From Firmicutes bacterium AM41-11 (GTDB lineage: Bacteria > Bacillota_I > Bacilli_A > Erysipelotrichales > Erysipelotrichaceae), in assembly GCA_003480165.1 (NCBI GenBank), contig QUIQ01000004.1:71756-135755 (forward strand): a stretch of DNA of 64,000 nt. Direction: 5' to 3'. Positions 43,983 to 53,271 of this stretch are shown here, piece after piece. The notes beneath the pieces were generated by a model that was not told where the DNA came from, did not search any database, and saw only the letters and a program-made list of their open reading frames with translations. Numbering within the stretch: position 1 is the stretch's first letter; the number at the start of each line of letters is the position of its first letter. The position numbers and the translations under genes are program-made.

Positions 43983-44956
43983 TGAAAGTAGTACGCATTG
44001 ATTTCCGTGAAATACCTACATTAGAAGCTAGTGCGGCTTGTATTGGATATTTTGATGGAATGCATAAAGGCCATCAAAAACTTTTGAATTTATGCTTAAA
44101 AACAGCGAAGAAAAAACATTTAAAAAGTGCTGTTTGTACTTTTGATCCCGATCCTTGGACGGTTTTTTATCCAGAAAAAAAGGTTCATCACTTATTTACT
44201 TTAGAAGATAAAATTCATTTTGCCCAAAAACAGGGATTTGATGCCTTTTATATATTAACTTTTACGAAGGAATTTGCATCTAATGATGTGGCATCTTTTC
44301 ATGAAATTGTGAAGAAAATGCATATCGAGCATTTGATTTGTGGCTTTGATTTTCAATATGCTTGTAGGAATCAAGGCAATGTTCATACTTTGCAGCAACA
44401 ATCAGATTTTGCGGTTTCGGTTGTCGAAAGTGTGAATGAAAAACAAATCAAAATTTCTTCCAGCCGGATTGAACCATTGGTTTGCCAGGGACAAGTTTTA
44501 AAGGCCAATCGTTTATTGGGTGTGGTTTATTCCATTGAAGGAACGATTGTCAAAGGTTTTCAAAGAGGATCAAAGATTTTAGGGATTCCTACCGCAAATC
44601 TCAATGCCAATTCTGAATATATTCAACCAATGGTCGGCGTTTATGCTGGAATGGTGAGTGTAGAAGATCGTTTATATGGAGCAATGATCAATATCGGCAA
44701 TAATCCGACTTTTGAGAATAAATTTCAAACGATAGAAGCAAATATCTTTCATTTCAATGAAGATATTTATGGAAAAACGGTCCGAGTTTTCTTTTTTGAT
44801 AAAATCCGGGACGAAAAGAAATTTTCTGGAGCCAAAGAATTAAAAGAGCAGTTATTAGCGGATATTGAAACGAGTAAAAAACGCTTGCAGAATCATCCTC
44901 GTTTATTGGAAAATACCGCGGAATTATGGGATAAGAAGCTCTTTATCGATGCATAA
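43982..44956 (+). CDS. ribF: Bifunctional riboflavin kinase/FAD synthetase
   Basis: Makes FMN then FAD from riboflavin. The N-terminal adenylyltransferase domain has YFDGMHKGHQKLL and TFDPDPWTVF; the C-terminal kinase domain has GSKILGIPTANL and GVYAGMV. The 324 residues are typical. The ATG at 43982 follows AAAGGGGG. Its products supply the flavins used by Rnf, Bcd and Etf in this window. Confidence 0.94.
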   Translation: MKVVRIDFREIPTLEASAACIGYFDGMHKGHQKLLNLCLKTAKKKHLKSAVCTFDPDPWTVFYPEKKVHHLFTLEDKIHFAQKQGFDAFYILTFTKEFASNDVASFHEIVKKMHIEHLICGFDFQYACRNQGNVHTLQQQSDFAVSVVESVNEKQIKISSSRIEPLVCQGQVLKANRLLGVVYSIEGTIVKGFQRGSKILGIPTANLNANSEYIQPMVGVYAGMVSVEDRLYGAMINIGNNPTFENKFQTIEANIFHFNEDIYGKTVRVFFFDKIRDEKKFSGAKELKEQLLADIETSKKRLQNHPRLLENTAELWDKKLFIDA

Positions 44957-44961
44957 ATTTT

Positions 44962-44970
44962 TGATATAAT
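44962..44970 (+). promoter_or_regulatory. promoter (extended -10) of the Asp23-family gene
   Basis: TGA followed by a perfect TATAAT (44965-44970), 24 bases before the ATG, with AAGGAAGTGAAGGTG as the ribosome binding region. Confidence 0.5.
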
Positions 44971-44993
44971 TTAAAGGAAGTGAAGGTGAAATT

Positions 44994-45323
44994 ATGGCAC
45001 AAGAATATATAACTTTTGAACCTCAAAATGAATATGGTTCCGTACGATTAAATAAAACAGTTTTTTCTAGTATTGCAGTAAATACCATTGAAGAGGAAGA
45101 GAATGTTCAATTGGTGGAAGGAAATCGTCCATTTAAAGGCGGTGTTACAACTGTGATTGAAGAGAATCATCTTCGTCTTACGATTCCTGTAAAAGTTCAC
45201 TATAAAGCGAACGTTACGGATGTTTGCGCAAAATTACAAAACAAGATCTTTGAAAGTATTTCTTATATGACAGAATTTAAACCGGATTCAATTGAAATCC
45301 AGGTGGTTGGCTTTATCTTTTAG
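44994..45323 (+). CDS. Asp23/Gls24 family protein
   Basis: A 109-residue cytoplasmic protein of the Asp23 (DUF322) family, linked to cell-envelope homeostasis in Gram-positive bacteria. It shows the usual pattern: GSVRLNKTVFSSIAVNTIEE at the N-terminus and VKVHYKANVTDVCAKLQNKI with ending VVGFIF. It may be the YqhY type, which lies near nusB and xseA in Bacillus, as it does here. It is followed by a terminator. Confidence 0.85.
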   Translation: MAQEYITFEPQNEYGSVRLNKTVFSSIAVNTIEEEENVQLVEGNRPFKGGVTTVIEENHLRLTIPVKVHYKANVTDVCAKLQNKIFESISYMTEFKPDSIEIQVVGFIF

Positions 45324-45349
45324 GAAATCTTTCAAGGTTTCCTTTTTTT
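45322..45349 (+). terminator. terminator after the Asp23-family gene
   Basis: AGGAAATC pairs with GGTTTCCT around six bases, then a run of seven T. The next gene's AAAAGGAGGG follows at once. Confidence 0.8.
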
Positions 45350-45364
45350 AAAAGGAGGGATTGG

Positions 45365-46264
45365 ATGAGCGTTTCTTTTGATGATTTTCTAGTTGTAGGA
45401 ATTTCGAGTCGAGCTTTATTTAATCTGGAACTCGCAAATCAAATCTTTGAAAAAGAAGGACTGGATGCGTATCGGGATTATCAACTGGCTCATGAAGAAG
45501 AGGTCCTGGAACCAGGCCCTGGCTTTTCTTTGGTGAAGAAGCTTTTAGATTTAAATCAAACCTTAGGTAAAAAAGCGGTGGAAGTGATTGTCATGTCACG
45601 TAATTCGGCAGAAACTTCTCTGCGAATCATCCATTCTCTTGATCATTATCAATTGGATATTGGGCGTATGGTTATGAGTGGCGGACAGAGTATTTCGCGT
45701 TACTTAAAGGCTTTCGGTGTGGATCTTTTTCTTTCGGTGAATGAAGAAGATGTGGCCAATGCCATTAATGATGGCTTTCCAGCTGGTTTGATTTATACGC
45801 ATGAATCGTATCCTTTTGTCCCGGATCACCAGATTCGTATTGCTTTTGATGCAGATGCAGTTCTTTTCTCAGCGGATTCTGAGAAAATCTACAAACAATC
45901 TGGTTTGGATGCATTTGTAGAAAACGAAGTCTTAAAACAGGATGAAGTTATGCAACAAGGACCAATGGCCCATTTTTTGTTTCGCTTATCCAAGCTTCAA
46001 GCTTTATCGAAAGATCATGAATGTATCCGTACCGCAATTGTGACGGCACGAGATCGCAATGCGGGAATTCGTGTTATCAAAACATTAAGAGCATGGAAAA
46101 TTGATATTGATGAAGTTTTCTTTTTACAAGGTGCCAATAAAGCGGAAGTCTTAGCTTGTTTTGGCGCAGATATTTTCTTTGATGATCAAGATGTACATGC
46201 CAAACCTGCTAGTCAGGTTGTACCTAGTGCAAGAGTTTTATATAAAAGTGAGGGAAATGAATGA
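45365..46264 (+). CDS. 5'-nucleotidase (cytosolic nucleotidase I-like family)
   Basis: A 299-residue protein resembling the PF06189 5'-nucleotidase family. VVGISSRALFNLE opens it, EVIVMSRNSAETSLRIIHSL and MVMSGGQSISRYLKAF follow, and IAFDADAVLFSADSE holds the HAD-like DxD catalytic Asp pair. It would remove phosphate from nucleoside monophosphates. It is unusual among nusB neighbours. Its stop overlaps the nusB ATG, so it is co-translated with the nusB-xseA group. Confidence 0.83.
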   Translation: MSVSFDDFLVVGISSRALFNLELANQIFEKEGLDAYRDYQLAHEEEVLEPGPGFSLVKKLLDLNQTLGKKAVEVIVMSRNSAETSLRIIHSLDHYQLDIGRMVMSGGQSISRYLKAFGVDLFLSVNEEDVANAINDGFPAGLIYTHESYPFVPDHQIRIAFDADAVLFSADSEKIYKQSGLDAFVENEVLKQDEVMQQGPMAHFLFRLSKLQALSKDHECIRTAIVTARDRNAGIRVIKTLRAWKIDIDEVFFLQGANKAEVLACFGADIFFDDQDVHAKPASQVVPSARVLYKSEGNE

Positions 46265-46638
46265 ACAGACATCAACAACGAGAAGTAGCTATCAATAGCT
46301 TATATCAACATCTATTATTAAATAAGGACATCCGGAAATGCGTCTTTGATGCAATGCATGGATCGAATGAAATCGATGGATACCTTTATAGTATTACGAT
46401 TGGTACAGCGGAAAATAAATATCCGTATATCCAAAAGATTAATGACTTGCTGCGGAAGGATTGGGATTTTAATCGTTTAAGTGTTTTGGAACAAGCCATC
46501 CTTTTGATGGGTTGTCAAGAAATTCTTGTCAATGAAACACCAAAGTCTGTTGTCATTGATGAAGCTGTTCGCTTAGCAAAAAAATACTGTGATGATGATT
46601 CTTATAAATTGATTAATGGGGTCTTGGATCAACTATGA
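46261..46638 (+). CDS. nusB: Transcription antitermination factor NusB
   Basis: An all-helical RNA-binding protein that works with NusA, NusE and NusG on rRNA operons. RHQQREVAINSLYQHLL and LSVLEQAILLMGCQEIL with NGVLDQL at the end are the family's conserved regions. The 125 residues are slightly short. Both ends overlap neighbouring genes by four bases. Confidence 0.92.
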   Translation: MNRHQQREVAINSLYQHLLLNKDIRKCVFDAMHGSNEIDGYLYSITIGTAENKYPYIQKINDLLRKDWDFNRLSVLEQAILLMGCQEILVNETPKSVVIDEAVRLAKKYCDDDSYKLINGVLDQL

Positions 46639-48044
46639 GTAAAGAGATGATTTTTCCTGTTTCGCGAATTGTGTATCGTATTAAAGAAATCATCGAAGAT
46701 ACGGTTCGTTTAGATAGCTTATGGATTCAAGGAGAAATCTCTAATTTAAAAAAGCATCGTAGTGGCACTTATTACTTTTCTATTAAAGATGATAAAGCAG
46801 CGATGAGTTGTGTGATGTTTTCTTCTTATGTCAAACACCTTAAGTTTGATTTAGAAGAAGGCATGAAGGTTTTAATTTCTGCAAGTGCATCGGTTTATCC
46901 GGAACGAGGAAGCTTACAGTTGTATGTTAAACAAGTCCGACCGGATGGAATTGGTGCTTTGTATTTGGAATTGGAACAAAGAAAACAACGCTTATTGAAA
47001 GAAGGTTATTTTGACCCAGCTCATAAATTACATAAGCCGAGTTATATTGGAAATGTTGGTGTAATTACGGCTAAAGAAGGGGCTGCTTTACAAGATGTAT
47101 TATCTACGATTCGCATGCGTTGGCCGATGATGCAAATTACGCTTTATCCAGCTTTAGTACAAGGCAATCAGGCGGCCCAATCAATCATCGCACAATTAGC
47201 CAAAGCAGATTGTGCAGGGCATGATGCGATTTTAATTGTGCGTGGTGGCGGAAGCTTTGAAGACTTGTTCTGTTTTAACGATGAGGCATTGATTCATGCA
47301 GTATATGCATGTAAGACTTATACGATTTGTGGTGTGGGTCATAAAACGGATACTACTTTAATTGATTTTGTTGCCGATATGTCTTGTCCAACGCCTACTG
47401 CAGCAGCGCAATTTGCCAGTTTGGATCAAAGGGAAGTGCTACAAAAATTGGCACAATCCCAACAATATATGTCACAGCGAATGGAACAAATTCTTGCGCT
47501 GAAACAACAACAATTATCTACGCTATTATCTAACCCATATATGAAGGATCCAAAATCCTGGGTTTTTCAAAAGCGTTTATTGTTGGATTCCTATCTTCAA
47601 TCGATGGATCAAACCAAAGATGCGCTCTTATCTAAATCGGCCGATTTAGAGTATAAGAAGTCGCTTATCTTGCAATCGGTTCAACATCTCTGTGATAAAA
47701 AAGGGGGAGAACTTACTTCCATAAAACGTCAACTTATTCCTTTGATGCAGAGAATCGATGGACAAAATCAGCAGACTTATATACAAGTAAACCAGAATTT
47801 CATGCAGGCGATGCAACAGTATAGGGAACTTAACCGCCAAGCATGTGCAAAATATATTTCCTTATTAGATGCTTACAGCCCTTTAAAGACGATGCAAAGA
47901 GGGTATTCCATTACGACTTGTCAGAATACTTTAGTGCGTTCGATTGATGGGGTTTCGAAAGATATGATTCTATATACCCAAGTGGGGGATGGAACGATTG
48001 AATCTAAAGTTATAGATAAAAGGAGGATGAAAGATGCCAAATAA
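46635..48044 (+). CDS. xseA: Exodeoxyribonuclease VII large subunit
   Basis: Degrades single-stranded DNA in mismatch and repair pathways. The N-terminal OB fold has LWIQGEISNLKKHRSGTYYF (in part). The catalytic domain shows GVITAKEGAALQDVL, ILIVRGGGSFEDL and CGVGHKTDTTLIDFVAD, the conserved Gly/His motifs, followed by a coiled coil (about 270-400). The 469 residues are normal. It overlaps nusB and xseB. Confidence 0.94.
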   Translation: MSKEMIFPVSRIVYRIKEIIEDTVRLDSLWIQGEISNLKKHRSGTYYFSIKDDKAAMSCVMFSSYVKHLKFDLEEGMKVLISASASVYPERGSLQLYVKQVRPDGIGALYLELEQRKQRLLKEGYFDPAHKLHKPSYIGNVGVITAKEGAALQDVLSTIRMRWPMMQITLYPALVQGNQAAQSIIAQLAKADCAGHDAILIVRGGGSFEDLFCFNDEALIHAVYACKTYTICGVGHKTDTTLIDFVADMSCPTPTAAAQFASLDQREVLQKLAQSQQYMSQRMEQILALKQQQLSTLLSNPYMKDPKSWVFQKRLLLDSYLQSMDQTKDALLSKSADLEYKKSLILQSVQHLCDKKGGELTSIKRQLIPLMQRIDGQNQQTYIQVNQNFMQAMQQYRELNRQACAKYISLLDAYSPLKTMQRGYSITTCQNTLVRSIDGVSKDMILYTQVGDGTIESKVIDKRRMKDAK

Positions 48045-48249
48045 GAAATTAAAATTTCAAGAAGCGATGACGCGCTTAGATGAAATTGTGACAAAACTTT
48101 CTTCCAATGATTTAGATTTAGAAGAAGCGATGGACTTATTTACGGAAGGTTTAAAGCTTTCTACACAATGTGAAAAACAATTAAAAGAATTTGAAACAAA
48201 AATTGAGGCGATTACGCATCAGGAGGCACAAGATGGAACTGCTGAATGA
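48034..48249 (+). CDS. xseB: Exodeoxyribonuclease VII small subunit
   Basis: A 71-residue helical protein with KFQEAMTRLDEIVTKLSSNDLDLEEAM in the N-terminal half (in part) and LFTEGLKLSTQCEKQL, the XseB signature. It starts inside xseA behind AAAGGAGGATG and overlaps ispA at its end. Confidence 0.93.
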   Translation: MPNKKLKFQEAMTRLDEIVTKLSSNDLDLEEAMDLFTEGLKLSTQCEKQLKEFETKIEAITHQEAQDGTAE

Positions 48250-49081
48250 ATTTGAAACATACTTAAAGGAAAAAGTTACGCAAGGTCATAATTCCAAAGT
48301 AAAAGATGCGATGGCATATTCTTTGTTGCAAGGAGGAAAGCGAATTCGTCCGCAACTCTTGTTTGCGACTTTGATGGCGTATGGTCTTGATCCAAAAGTT
48401 GGTTTTCCTTGTGCAGCAGCTATTGAAATGATTCATACTTACTCTTTGATTCATGATGATTTGCCTGCTATGGATGATGATGACTTACGGCGTGGAAAAC
48501 CAAGCTGCCATAAGGCATATGGGGAAGCTTTTGCGATTTTAGCAGGAGATGGTCTTCTAACGCGTGCTTTTGATGTAGTTTTGGAGAGTGATGCTTCAAG
48601 TGATCAAAAAGTGCAATTGGTTCACTTATTAAGTGATTATGCGGGTGTTTATGGCATGGTCTATGGCCAGGAATTAGATTTGTTGGCAGAAGATGATACT
48701 GCTATGACGATTGATAAAGTCTTTGCGATTGATGCTTATAAGACAGCTAAGCTTTTAACGCTTCCTTTATTGTGTGGTGCAACTCTTGCGGATAAAGAAA
48801 AAGATTATCCTCATTGGGAAAAGATTGGCTATGATTTAGGAATTCAATTTCAAATTCAAGATGATATTTTAGATCAAACACAATCCAGTCAAGCTCTGGG
48901 TAAATCAACGAGTGATCAAGAAAATCATAAACAAACCTTTGTTTCTCTATTGGGTTTAGAAAAGGCTAAAGCTGAAGTCGTTCGTTTTGAAAAGGAAATT
49001 CAATCCGAGTTACAATATTTCCAAGGAGATACTTCGTATCTCAAATCGCTGATTCGTTTTATGGTTTATCGTACGTATTGA
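48233..49081 (+). CDS. ispA: Polyprenyl (farnesyl) diphosphate synthase
   Basis: Condenses isopentenyl diphosphate units. The first aspartate-rich motif is DDLPAMDDDDLRRG and the second is QIQDDILD. YSLLQGGKRIRPQL is the IPP-binding region. The 282 residues fit farnesyl- or geranylgeranyl-type chain length. The ATG at 48233 follows AGGAGG. It precedes the Dxs-like gene as in the standard Firmicute order. Confidence 0.93.
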   Translation: MELLNEFETYLKEKVTQGHNSKVKDAMAYSLLQGGKRIRPQLLFATLMAYGLDPKVGFPCAAAIEMIHTYSLIHDDLPAMDDDDLRRGKPSCHKAYGEAFAILAGDGLLTRAFDVVLESDASSDQKVQLVHLLSDYAGVYGMVYGQELDLLAEDDTAMTIDKVFAIDAYKTAKLLTLPLLCGATLADKEKDYPHWEKIGYDLGIQFQIQDDILDQTQSSQALGKSTSDQENHKQTFVSLLGLEKAKAEVVRFEKEIQSELQYFQGDTSYLKSLIRFMVYRTY

Positions 49082-49095
49082 AAAGAGGGATAATT

Positions 49096-50919
49096 ATGCG
49101 TTTATACGACCTTGAGTCTCCGGAACAGATTCAATATTTATCATTGGATCAACTCAAAGAACTTTGTGATGACATTCGTTATTTTTTAATCGATTCACTT
49201 TCGAAAACGGGAGGCCAATTGGCAAGTAATTTAAGTATTGTAGATGCAACGGTTGCGATGCATTACGTTTTTCATGTGCCACAAGATCGTGTTTTATTTG
49301 ATGTAGGATATCAGTGTTTAACGCATAAAATCCTTACGGGACAGTCAACGCGTTTTGCGACATTAAATCGTTTTGAAGGCCTTGATCCTTATTGTGATCC
49401 GCATACGAGTCGTTTTGATACTTGGAAAGCTACGCATGCAGGACAGTCTCTTTCGATTGCCAGTGGTCTAGCCAGTGCTAGAGATTTATCGAATGAAACG
49501 TATCAAGTTCTTTGTGTGATTGGCGATGAAGCCCTTCATGCTGGTGCAAGTTTAGAAGCCCTGGAGCGCATTGGAGAAAGGAAACAGAAAGTTATTTTGA
49601 TTTATAATGATAATCAATACTCTGATGCACAGAATCATCATTTACAACAAGCGCTCTCTAATTTACGTTCGACAAAATTGTTCCGTCAAGCAGGTAATGG
49701 AATGAAGTCCAGTCTGGCTTCGAATCGTTTAGGTAAATCGGTTTTGCATACGTTTGGTTCGGTAAAAGATTCAATTAAAGAATCGGTCTCCAAACAGTCT
49801 TTATTTGATGTTTTGAATTTTCATACAATTGGTCCGATTGATGGACATAATTTAGAAGATTTAATAGCTGCCTTCCAACATGCCAAAGAATGCGAAGGAC
49901 CGGTTGTCGTTCACCTTCATACGCAAAAAGGTTATGGTTCACGCTTTGCGGATCAACAAGCAGATTGGAATCCCCTTGTTCCTTTTAACAAAGAGACTGG
50001 TAAACCACTGTTCTTATTACCTAAGTCGCAAATTACTTGGTCTGAATATGTTGAAATGCTTTTAATTGAGCAGGCAAAAGATGATGGGAAGCTGGTCGTA
50101 ATTAGTTCTAAACAATCGAGTTTTAAACACTTTGCGCATTGTTATCCAAAGCGGACTTTTATCTTTCCTTGCTCGGACCAGCATTGCATAAGTTTTGCGT
50201 GTGGCTTCGCTGCTGAGGGCTATCATCCTTTTGTTGCGATGCCAAGTGCTTATATTTTAAAGAGCTTAGATGCCATTCAAGCCAATCTGGCTTATATGAA
50301 CTTGCCTATTGTTTTAGGTATTTCGGATATTGGTTTAAATGGGCAGGCAGGTTCCATCTTCCATGGAATCGATGATTTGCTACATCTAGAGACAATTCCT
50401 AATTTAGTTTTGGCAACTGCGAAAGATGCTAAGGAATTTAAGGATTTATTCTATACAGCTTTTCAATCTAATCAGCCATTTGTCTTGCGTTATCCAAATC
50501 AAAGTACTTCTTTTGATTTAGAGAGTGAGGCAAATATAATTGAACTTGGATCTTGGTCCCAGTTCCAAATTGGCATGCAGCCAAAGTCGATTGTTTTCTG
50601 TTATGGTGATACAGTTGATCGCTTACTGGCAAAGGCAAAAGAAAATAATTTAGAGATGATCATTGTTAACGCACGTTTCTTTAAACCAATCGATACAAAG
50701 ATCTTACGCGAATTGTTTGCCTTGCATCTACCGATTCATATTTGTGAAACCGACCGCAGGGGTTCTTTAGCCAGGGCCATTGAAGCGGAATTATCGCATT
50801 GTTCTGTTTTAGGTATTGATGACCATTTTGTTGGCCAGGGATCGGTGCGGACTTTGCGAATTTGTGAACATATTTCGATAGAGAGTTTTCTTGAGGATAT
50901 ATTGAGTGATGCAGACTAG
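49096..50919 (+). CDS. Dxs-family (1-deoxy-D-xylulose-5-phosphate synthase-like) protein with altered active site
   Basis: A 607-residue transketolase-fold protein at the usual dxs position (ispA-x-tlyA). Overall it aligns with Dxs from end to end (KILTG, GPIDGH, RYP, C-terminal ICETDRRGS). Many functional residues differ. Against E. coli Dxs (numbers from memory): His49 is Q41, His80 is Y72, the TPP motif GDG is GDE (143-145), Glu370 is D361, Tyr392 is P383, Arg398 is K389, Arg420 is D411, Asp427 is A418, His431 is F422. The second half aligns here without gaps, so these are real substitutions. It may bind TPP weakly or act on something else; DXS activity is doubtful. Confidence 0.85.
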   Translation: MRLYDLESPEQIQYLSLDQLKELCDDIRYFLIDSLSKTGGQLASNLSIVDATVAMHYVFHVPQDRVLFDVGYQCLTHKILTGQSTRFATLNRFEGLDPYCDPHTSRFDTWKATHAGQSLSIASGLASARDLSNETYQVLCVIGDEALHAGASLEALERIGERKQKVILIYNDNQYSDAQNHHLQQALSNLRSTKLFRQAGNGMKSSLASNRLGKSVLHTFGSVKDSIKESVSKQSLFDVLNFHTIGPIDGHNLEDLIAAFQHAKECEGPVVVHLHTQKGYGSRFADQQADWNPLVPFNKETGKPLFLLPKSQITWSEYVEMLLIEQAKDDGKLVVISSKQSSFKHFAHCYPKRTFIFPCSDQHCISFACGFAAEGYHPFVAMPSAYILKSLDAIQANLAYMNLPIVLGISDIGLNGQAGSIFHGIDDLLHLETIPNLVLATAKDAKEFKDLFYTAFQSNQPFVLRYPNQSTSFDLESEANIIELGSWSQFQIGMQPKSIVFCYGDTVDRLLAKAKENNLEMIIVNARFFKPIDTKILRELFALHLPIHICETDRRGSLARAIEAELSHCSVLGIDDHFVGQGSVRTLRICEHISIESFLEDILSDAD

Positions 50920-51622
50920 ATTAGATAAATATTGTAGTTCTTTGTGTGAGTCTCGTACCAAAGCACAAGATTTAATAAAAAAAGGGAATGTTAAGGTTAA
51001 TGGTGTTGTGATAAAAAAAGCCAGTACACTTTTAGAACCGGAAGATAGAGTGGAGATTGTACAGGATGACCCTTATGTTTCTAGAGCGGCTTATAAGTTA
51101 TTAGGTGCGGTAGAAAACTATGCAATCAACTTAAAAGAAAAAACGGTTTTAGATGTAGGGGCGAGCACTGGTGGTTTTACCGATGTTTGTTTACAACATG
51201 GGGCCAAAAAAGTCTATGCACTTGATGTAGGACATTTACAACTTGCTAAACGACTAGACCAAGATAGTCGTGTTATCAAAATGGAAGGGCGAAATGCTCG
51301 CTATATGGAAGCAGACTGGTTTGATACAAAGATTGATTTTCTTTGTATGGATGTAAGCTTTATTCAAGCCAAAACGATTTTAGACCGTGTCTTTGAAGTT
51401 TTAACGATTGATTCGATGGTTATTCTAATTAAGCCGCAATTTGAATGTGGTCCTTCCTTTTTAAATAAACAAGGCATTTTAAAAGATAAAAAACTGGCGA
51501 AAAAAATTGTGAATCAATATGTTCAATATTTATTGGTTCATTATCCGAAAGTTGACTGGATGCCTAGTCCCATACAAGGACGTCATGGTAACCAAGAATT
51601 TGTGCTATATGCTAGAAAGTGA
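50909..51622 (+). CDS. tlyA: TlyA-family rRNA 2'-O-methyltransferase
   Basis: An N-terminal S4 domain (RLDKYCSSLCESRTKAQDLIKKG, in part) joins a FtsJ-like methyltransferase domain with the SAM motif DVGASTGGFTDVCLQ and the K-D-K-E type residues in MDVSF and LIKPQFE. It is the YqxC type of Firmicutes. A GTG at 50906 is an alternative start. It overlaps the Dxs-like gene. Confidence 0.92.
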   Translation: MQTRLDKYCSSLCESRTKAQDLIKKGNVKVNGVVIKKASTLLEPEDRVEIVQDDPYVSRAAYKLLGAVENYAINLKEKTVLDVGASTGGFTDVCLQHGAKKVYALDVGHLQLAKRLDQDSRVIKMEGRNARYMEADWFDTKIDFLCMDVSFIQAKTILDRVFEVLTIDSMVILIKPQFECGPSFLNKQGILKDKKLAKKIVNQYVQYLLVHYPKVDWMPSPIQGRHGNQEFVLYARK

Positions 51623-51630
51623 GAAATTTC

Positions 51631-53271
51631 ATGATCGAACAACTGATGGTTAAAGATTACATATTATTTGATTATGCCCTAGTTGATTTTACCCATGGAA
51701 TGCATGTCATTACTGGTGAAACAGGGGCAGGGAAATCACTATTAATTGATGCAATTGGATATCTCAGTGGTAAGCGGATTAATGGCAATATTGTTCGCAA
51801 AGGGAAAGATAAAGCGATTCTGCAAATGGTATGTTCGACATCAAGTCCGAAAATTTCTCAAATGTTGGAAGAAAATGGCTTTGAAGTAGAAGATTCTATT
51901 CTTATTACGCGTACGGTTCAAGCTAATCAAAAAAGTACGATTCGCATCAACCAACAGATAACAACTCTTTCTTTTGTGCGTGAATTAGTTTCTTATATGA
52001 TTGATATGCATTCGCAAATGGATACCTATCAATTAATGCAGCCCTCGGTTCAATTAGATTTATTAGACGCTCTTGCCCAGACTAAAGATTTAAGAGAAGA
52101 AGTGGCTCAGCAATACACAACATTAAAGGCTATCGAAAAAGAATATCATACATGTAAAAATGAATCCTTATCTGATGATGAACTGGATTATTTAACCGCG
52201 CAATTGAATCGTATTGATGAATTAAATATTCAAGAAGGCGAATTAGAGTCTTTACAAGAAAAGGTAAAAATCTGTGCCGAAATGGAAAAGAATACGGAAC
52301 TTTTTTCCCAATCGATTTATCAATTGAATAAAGAAAATGGATTGATGGATACTTGTTATGACTTATCTAAAGAATTAAGTAAAACGAATTCTACTTCAGA
52401 AATTGCCAATCAATTGATGGATATCTATTATCGTTTTGATGAAATAAAAGAGAATCTTCAAGAACAATTGAATCAATTTGATCAATCAAGTGAATCGATA
52501 GATGAGATGGAATCTCGCATTTATACAATCAAAGCGATGTATAAGCGCTATGGTGGTTCATTTTCTTCACTGATGGAAGCAAAAGCTAATCTTGAAAAGA
52601 AAATTGAACGCTTTCTTTCGCGTGAACATATTCTAGCGGAAATGGAAACAAATCTATCTAAGGCTAGAAAAGCGTATGATCAACTAGCTGAAGAACTTTC
52701 ACAAAAACGTAAAGCGATTTTTAGCTCGGTAGAACAACAAGTGAATCAACATTGTCATGATTTAATGTTGGAACACGCAGATTTTCATATTTCATCTCAG
52801 GAAAAAGAAGCGAGTAAAGATGGTAAAGATGCCATAGAATTTTTAATTTCTATGAATCCAGGACAACCTTTGGTCCCTTTAAAAGATTCAGCTTCTGGCG
52901 GAGAGCTATCGCGTTTGATGTTAGCTTTAAAGGTTGTCTTCCAAGCCCAACAAGGGGTGGATACCATCATCTTTGATGAAATTGATACAGGTGTTAGTGG
53001 TAAAGTTGCTTTTGCGATGGGGCATAAGATGCATACTTTAGCGCAACATTATCAAGTTTTATGTATCACGCATTTAGCCAGTGTTGCTTGTTTCGGCGAC
53101 AGGCATTATTGTGTGCAAAAAACGAGTGAAGATGGTAGTACCCAGACTTCTATTCATCTACTTAATGAGAAAGAGACCTTGGAAGAATTAGCTGTAATGT
53201 CAAGTGGGCAAATGAATCAGGCTTCTTTGCAGGCTGCGCAAGAATTAAAGGATCGTGCAATCCATGGCTAG
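51631..53271 (+). CDS. recN: DNA repair protein RecN
   Basis: An SMC-like ATPase that acts early in double-strand break repair. Walker A is GETGAGKSLLIDAI near residue 30; DMHSQMDTYQL, a coiled coil (about 150-380), the signature ASGGELSRLMLALK and Walker B TIIFDEIDTGVSG follow. With the ATG at 51631 it has 546 residues. The argR gene usually found between tlyA and recN is absent. Confidence 0.94.
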   Translation: MIEQLMVKDYILFDYALVDFTHGMHVITGETGAGKSLLIDAIGYLSGKRINGNIVRKGKDKAILQMVCSTSSPKISQMLEENGFEVEDSILITRTVQANQKSTIRINQQITTLSFVRELVSYMIDMHSQMDTYQLMQPSVQLDLLDALAQTKDLREEVAQQYTTLKAIEKEYHTCKNESLSDDELDYLTAQLNRIDELNIQEGELESLQEKVKICAEMEKNTELFSQSIYQLNKENGLMDTCYDLSKELSKTNSTSEIANQLMDIYYRFDEIKENLQEQLNQFDQSSESIDEMESRIYTIKAMYKRYGGSFSSLMEAKANLEKKIERFLSREHILAEMETNLSKARKAYDQLAEELSQKRKAIFSSVEQQVNQHCHDLMLEHADFHISSQEKEASKDGKDAIEFLISMNPGQPLVPLKDSASGGELSRLMLALKVVFQAQQGVDTIIFDEIDTGVSGKVAFAMGHKMHTLAQHYQVLCITHLASVACFGDRHYCVQKTSEDGSTQTSIHLLNEKETLEELAVMSSGQMNQASLQAAQELKDRAIHG

